The notes below the pieces were generated by a model. That model was not told the origin of the DNA and made no database searches. It saw nothing but the letters and a program-made list of their open reading frames with translations. From Oikopleura dioica (lineage: Eukaryota; Chordata; Appendicularia; Copelata; Oikopleuridae), in the NCBI GenBank assembly GCA_907165135.1, contig OU015566.1:8912157-8976156 (forward strand): a stretch of 64,000 nucleotides of DNA. Reading direction: 5' to 3'. Shown here piece by piece: positions 60,846 to 64,000 of this stretch. How positions within the stretch are numbered: position 1 is the first letter of the stretch; each line of letters begins with the position of its first letter. The position numbers were made by a program, and so were the translations under genes.

Positions 60846-61781
60846 TTACGCGGTGTCGACGGATTCTTCGATAAGCTCTCGAGTTCCATCAGCGTTGACT
60901 CTCCAGGTTCGGAAGACAGTCTCGACCTGTGGCTCTGGTTGAACAACAACGACTGGTTCAGGAGCTGGGACGTAGGCTGGCTCGCACTTGGTCTTGCCCT
61001 GGTTCATCATCATGAAGAAGAGAAGAGTTTCATTGTCGCCAGAGTCGTCCATGAGAAGAAGAGGGAGCATCATATCGGTACCAAAGGCGGAGCCGGGTGC
61101 CTGAGATTGCATAGCCATCATCAAAACGAGCATGTCAGACTGGCTATCATCGTTGTCTTCACCGTCGAGAAGGAGAAGAGGGAGCATCATGTTGAAGTTG
61201 TTGTCGAATCCTTGTTGAGAGTTCATGCCACCGGTCATCGAGTTGAGGAGGACCATGAGAAGAACAGAGTCGGTAGAGTTTCCTTCATCGTCGAGGAGGA
61301 AGAGAAGTGGGAAGATATTGTCCATACCGACTGGAGAATCACCCATAGTCTGCATCATAAGCATAAGCATAAGATTGTCGCTATTGCCATCTTCGGAGTC
61401 CATAAGGAGAAGAGGAAGCATGGCGCCGAACTGATCGTCAGTAGCAGTTTCGCAGTTATTCTGGAGCATAGAAGAGTAAAGGAAGAAGGAAGTCATATCC
61501 AAAGTGCTGTTACTGTCATCGTCTGAGAAAAGAAGAAGTGGAAGGATGGAGTTCATATCGTTCATGTTTTCTCCTTGCATCATCATCATCATGAGCATCA
61601 TTGAATTATCTGAGGAGTCGTCGGAATCAAGGAGAAGGAGCGGGAGTATGCTGTTCATCTGCGATGTCTGGCCAGGAGCAACTTGCTGTTGCTGTTGCAT
61701 CATCATCATGAGAAGCATCTCATCAAGGGCGAAGGAGAAGGTGAAAAAAAGTGAGAAAACCTTCATTTTGTTGATTTTCAA
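60846..61781 (-). CDS. Secreted Leu/Asp/Met block-repeat protein
   Basis: A single intronless frame of 311 residues; the start may be the ATG at 61,781 or the one at 61,766 (MKVFSLFFTFSFALDE, a signal peptide). The body is six imperfect repeats of about 40-47 residues. Each has a core such as ILPLLLLDS or MLPLLLMDS, an acidic Ser/Asn part (DSDDSSDNS, DSEDGNSDN) and a methionine run (MMLMMMMMQ, LMLMLMMQ). Near the N-terminus is QQQQQ. The end differs: one Cys, a Pro/Val segment (YVPAPEPVVVVQPEPQ) and a charged tail, FRTWRVNADGTRELIEES. Only two cysteines are present. A TATA box (61,868-61,873, minus) and a poly(A) signal frame it as an active gene. I know no function; the alternation of greasy and acidic blocks suggests self-assembly or metal binding outside the cell. 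Confidence 0.8.
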   Translation of the reverse strand: MKINKMKVFSLFFTFSFALDEMLLMMMMQQQQQVAPGQTSQMNSILPLLLLDSDDSSDNSMMLMMMMMQGENMNDMNSILPLLLFSDDDSNSTLDMTSFFLYSSMLQNNCETATDDQFGAMLPLLLMDSEDGNSDNLMLMLMMQTMGDSPVGMDNIFPLLFLLDDEGNSTDSVLLMVLLNSMTGGMNSQQGFDNNFNMMLPLLLLDGEDNDDSQSDMLVLMMAMQSQAPGSAFGTDMMLPLLLMDDSGDNETLLFFMMMNQGKTKCEPAYVPAPEPVVVVQPEPQVETVFRTWRVNADGTRELIEESVDTA

Positions 61782-61867
61782 GTTTCACTTGCTGCTTGAC
61801 TTTTTCTTTCTCTGTTTGTTATAAGAGGAGAAGATGAGTTTGATGACTGAAGCAGTCTCGCAATCAT

Positions 61868-61873
61868 TTTATA
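61868..61873 (-). promoter_or_regulatory. TATA box of the Met/Leu/Asp repeat gene
   Basis: TATAAA on the minus strand lies about 90 nt upstream of the ATG at 61,781. Confidence 0.55.
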
Positions 61874-61879
61874 TGGAAC

Positions 61880-62307
61880 ATACGACTCAAGAAGCCATCT
61901 TGTGAGCAACGGTTGGTTCACTTTACGCTCTGGTAAAATTGCGACTTATCGACCTTATCAGATGGCAGGTGGATAAGGGCACCTAAGCGCAGAGGCCCAT
62001 GAAATTGACCGGGATTTATTGTCCCTCTATAACTCTCTGTTGAAATGCCGTAGATTTTCATTGAATAGCGAATTTATTCAAACAGCTGATAAGTCCTGCT
62101 TACTTTTGTTGACCTGTTTATGTTGTCTCCTGCTATATATTTATAGAATTGCGAGATAATTTTGACGCTGTTTGTTCAAAATTATTTCCTTGTTTTGAAA
62201 AATATTTGGTAGTGTATTAAATATAAAAATAAAAACAAAGATTGATGTGAAAACATACGAAAATAAAAAATCATTGAAAACTGTACAGGAAAAATAATCT
62301 AGCAAAT
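61880..62307. other. Spacer between IFT80 and the repeat-protein gene
   Basis: Holds the upstream region of the repeat-protein gene and the 3' end of IFT80. No further feature was seen. Confidence 0.4.
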
Positions 62308-64000
62308 TCAAGCAGTCATTGGATATTTGGCCTTGATGTCTTCCCAGGAGACGTCGATCTTTTGATTCATCTCGCGGAATTTTTCAATGTCTTCTTCCTT
62401 CTCATTTGATTTCAGGTAGTGCGAACGAAAGTAAAGTACAGTGTCAATGTGACTGCCTTTTTTGATGGCCAGATCCAGTGCTTCCTTCCATGCGCATTTA
62501 GCAAATAACAGCTAAACATTGTTGAATGAATGACGATAGAAACTAACTTACCGGAAGAGTATCTGTAAGCTCACTTCTTTTGGCAAGTACGTCCATTGTC
62601 TCTGGTTCATTTCCAAGCGCTTTGAGTTCAATAACTTGAAGAGTCTTGTCACTCTGAAATAATTCATCAATTGAATGTCTATCCGAACGATACTTACAGT
62701 TTCATTAGCTCTGTTAATTTGTCTAACTCTATCCACTTTTCCAAGCGCTTTGTAGCACTCGGCCAGCACTTCAGTTTGGTTATGCTCCAAAGCAAAACCA
62801 CTCAATGTCTAAGAGAAAACTTATCAATTGTCATGCCGGGCAAAGATTTAGTACCATCCATAAAGACTTATCAGCAGCAAAGCGGCAAATAGAAAGTCCT
62901 TCGCTCAGCTTTCGATCTTTAACGGCTTTGATCAAAAGTGTTGCTAGTGGATTCAAGCTGCCACGGATAACGCTTCCGTCGTGATTTCTCAAACTGACTG
63001 TACCTTCGTTAAATGCTAAAGAAAAGTGAAAAAGTTGGTACAATTCAAGTGGTTACCAAAAAGTCTTGGATTCCTTCCCAAATTAGTCGCCTCAATAGAA
63101 ACAGTTGACTGCGCAACAAGTGCATTATCGACGAACGCAATGGCCGGATTGATGAGAGCCTCGACCTGCGAGCCTTTGAGAAAAGAAAGGACGGGAAGTG
63201 TCGAAGATGTCATAATCGCCGTGACATTGGACATAATCCGATGTGGGACGAGTTTTGGCGTGCCAAGCTTCATTATGTACAAGTCTTTTTGCTCGTCTAC
63301 GAAGGAGAGTAGCTGCTGATCTGCTTGAAGCTCCACGTGGCGAATATTATCCTAGAAAGAATGCTAGCTCAAGATAAATATTCAATTGAATACTTTATGA
63401 GTAAGGAGTGGACTTGATTCCAGCGATTTAACCGATCCGTTGATGGCCTTTCCAGTCATGTTCTCAAATCCAATCAAGTTTCTTGCATCTCTAGGGTCCA
63501 CAATGACACAAAATCGACTGTTCAACGCCACTTGTGCAAGATTCATCGCTGTCAGACTAAAGTTGAACCGGTTCTCTGACTTAAAATACCGTCGACACTT
63601 GAGTATAATTTTAGGCAGGTACCTGTATTCTGCCTTCATAAGTTAGAATGATGATCGCTGTGGTACTGACGACAGCAAAGAGCTGGTCTGTTTGCTTTAT
63701 GAGATTAGGCGTATGCTCTTTGAGTTCAACAAGCTGAGGCGTATTAAGTCGACCCTTGACGAATATTTGGAGCTGTTCTGTCGTCCCGATTACGATATTT
63801 TTATATCCGGTCGATATTGAGGTTATTCTTTAATAACTTTGAAAGAACTTAACAGAAAACAAGCAAACCTTTCAGTTGTTTCAATCATATCTGTCGTTGC
63901 CGAGTCGATTTCCGTCACTTTGATCGCCTTCGAATTCATCTGCTCAAGCTGATGCGTGTCATCTTCAACCTTTACTCCGGCAATATCGAGCCTCAATAAT
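62308..64000 (-). CDS. IFT80: Intraflagellar transport protein IFT80, C-terminal part (partial)
   Basis: Exons separated by ~45-nt introns run off the right edge. Read from the edge they give KVTEIDSATTDMIETTE, AMNLAQVALNSRFCVIVDP, ARNLIGFENMTGKAI, GTPKLVPHRIMSNVTA and NEGTVSLRNHDGSVIRGSL, then ICRFAADKSLWMV and LAECYKALGKVDRVRQIN, and finally HIDTVLYFRSHYLKSNEKEE and VSWEDIKAKYPMTA-stop. These match the second WD40 propeller and the alpha-helical C-terminal region of IFT80, including the HVDTVLAYRQKFLE-type block. IFT80 is an IFT-B subunit needed for cilium assembly and bone growth signalling. The extra C-terminal serine-rich tail of vertebrate IFT80 is missing. Roughly the last 450 residues are in the window. 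Confidence 0.9.

Noticed and set aside
60939-61526. Plus-strand 195-codon His/Glu/Val-rich frame
   Set aside because: Antisense shadow of the block-repeat gene; the minus frame has a signal peptide, TATA box and poly(A) signal.

Overview
This is a eukaryotic window from a very compact animal genome. Most introns are about 42-60 nt, several look non-canonical (GC-AG or odder), genes abut within 60-200 nt, and downstream genes in same-strand runs have an AG acceptor just before their ATG. Together with the gene set (neurexin, IFT80, CDKAL1, THOC1, ZAR1-type zinc fingers), this suggests a larvacean (appendicularian) tunicate such as Oikopleura. The species call is inference; no rRNA or mitochondrial marker is present. 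No CRISPR arrays, tRNAs or rRNAs were seen.

Layout. 1-10,242 (minus): a dense collinear run read right to left, CDKAL1, a ~1,070-aa coiled-coil protein, MOCS2A, SERP/RAMP4 and NUP93 (cut by the left edge), with gaps of about 60-200 nt that suggest an operon. A 904-nt intron of the coiled-coil gene holds two small paralogous secreted-protein genes on the opposite strand. 10,556-14,224 (plus): CHTOP then THOC1, both subunits of the TREX mRNA-export complex, 133 nt apart and divergent from the first run across a 313-bp shared promoter region. 14,483-15,426 (minus): a 3CxxC zinc-finger gene. 15.5-22.7 kb: gene-poor, with a Tc1/mariner-like element, a large foldback element and one clear small secreted-protein gene. 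22,743-24,750 (minus): maleylacetoacetate isomerase (GSTZ1), with an apparently transposon-derived intron. 26,773-32,281 (plus): a secreted vWA protein with a galaxin-like C-terminus; its 3.4-kb intron contains two adjacent minisatellite-bearing elements with 8-bp target duplications.

The centrepiece is a direct tandem duplication of about 12.2 kb (33,195-45,365 and 45,366-57,619). Each unit carries nearly all of an alpha-type neurexin gene on the minus strand, with LNS and EGF modules, a transmembrane segment and a C-terminal EFYV PDZ ligand. Each also has a small lysine-rich, probably secreted protein gene on the plus strand, tail to tail with neurexin. The 5' exon(s) of neurexin exist only once, upstream of the right-hand copy (B). 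The left copy (A) lacks them and also carries a 1-bp frameshift and a GT-to-GC donor change. The copies are nearly identical at both ends but have replaced introns and changed minisatellites in the middle.

60,846-61,781 (minus) is a secreted protein made of alternating Leu-, Asp/Ser- and Met-rich blocks. 62,308-64,000 (minus) is the 3' part of IFT80, cut by the right edge. Exon boundaries come from reading splice signals and known families by eye. Coordinates of single-exon or short genes are firm; those of multi-exon genes are outer limits of what could be supported.
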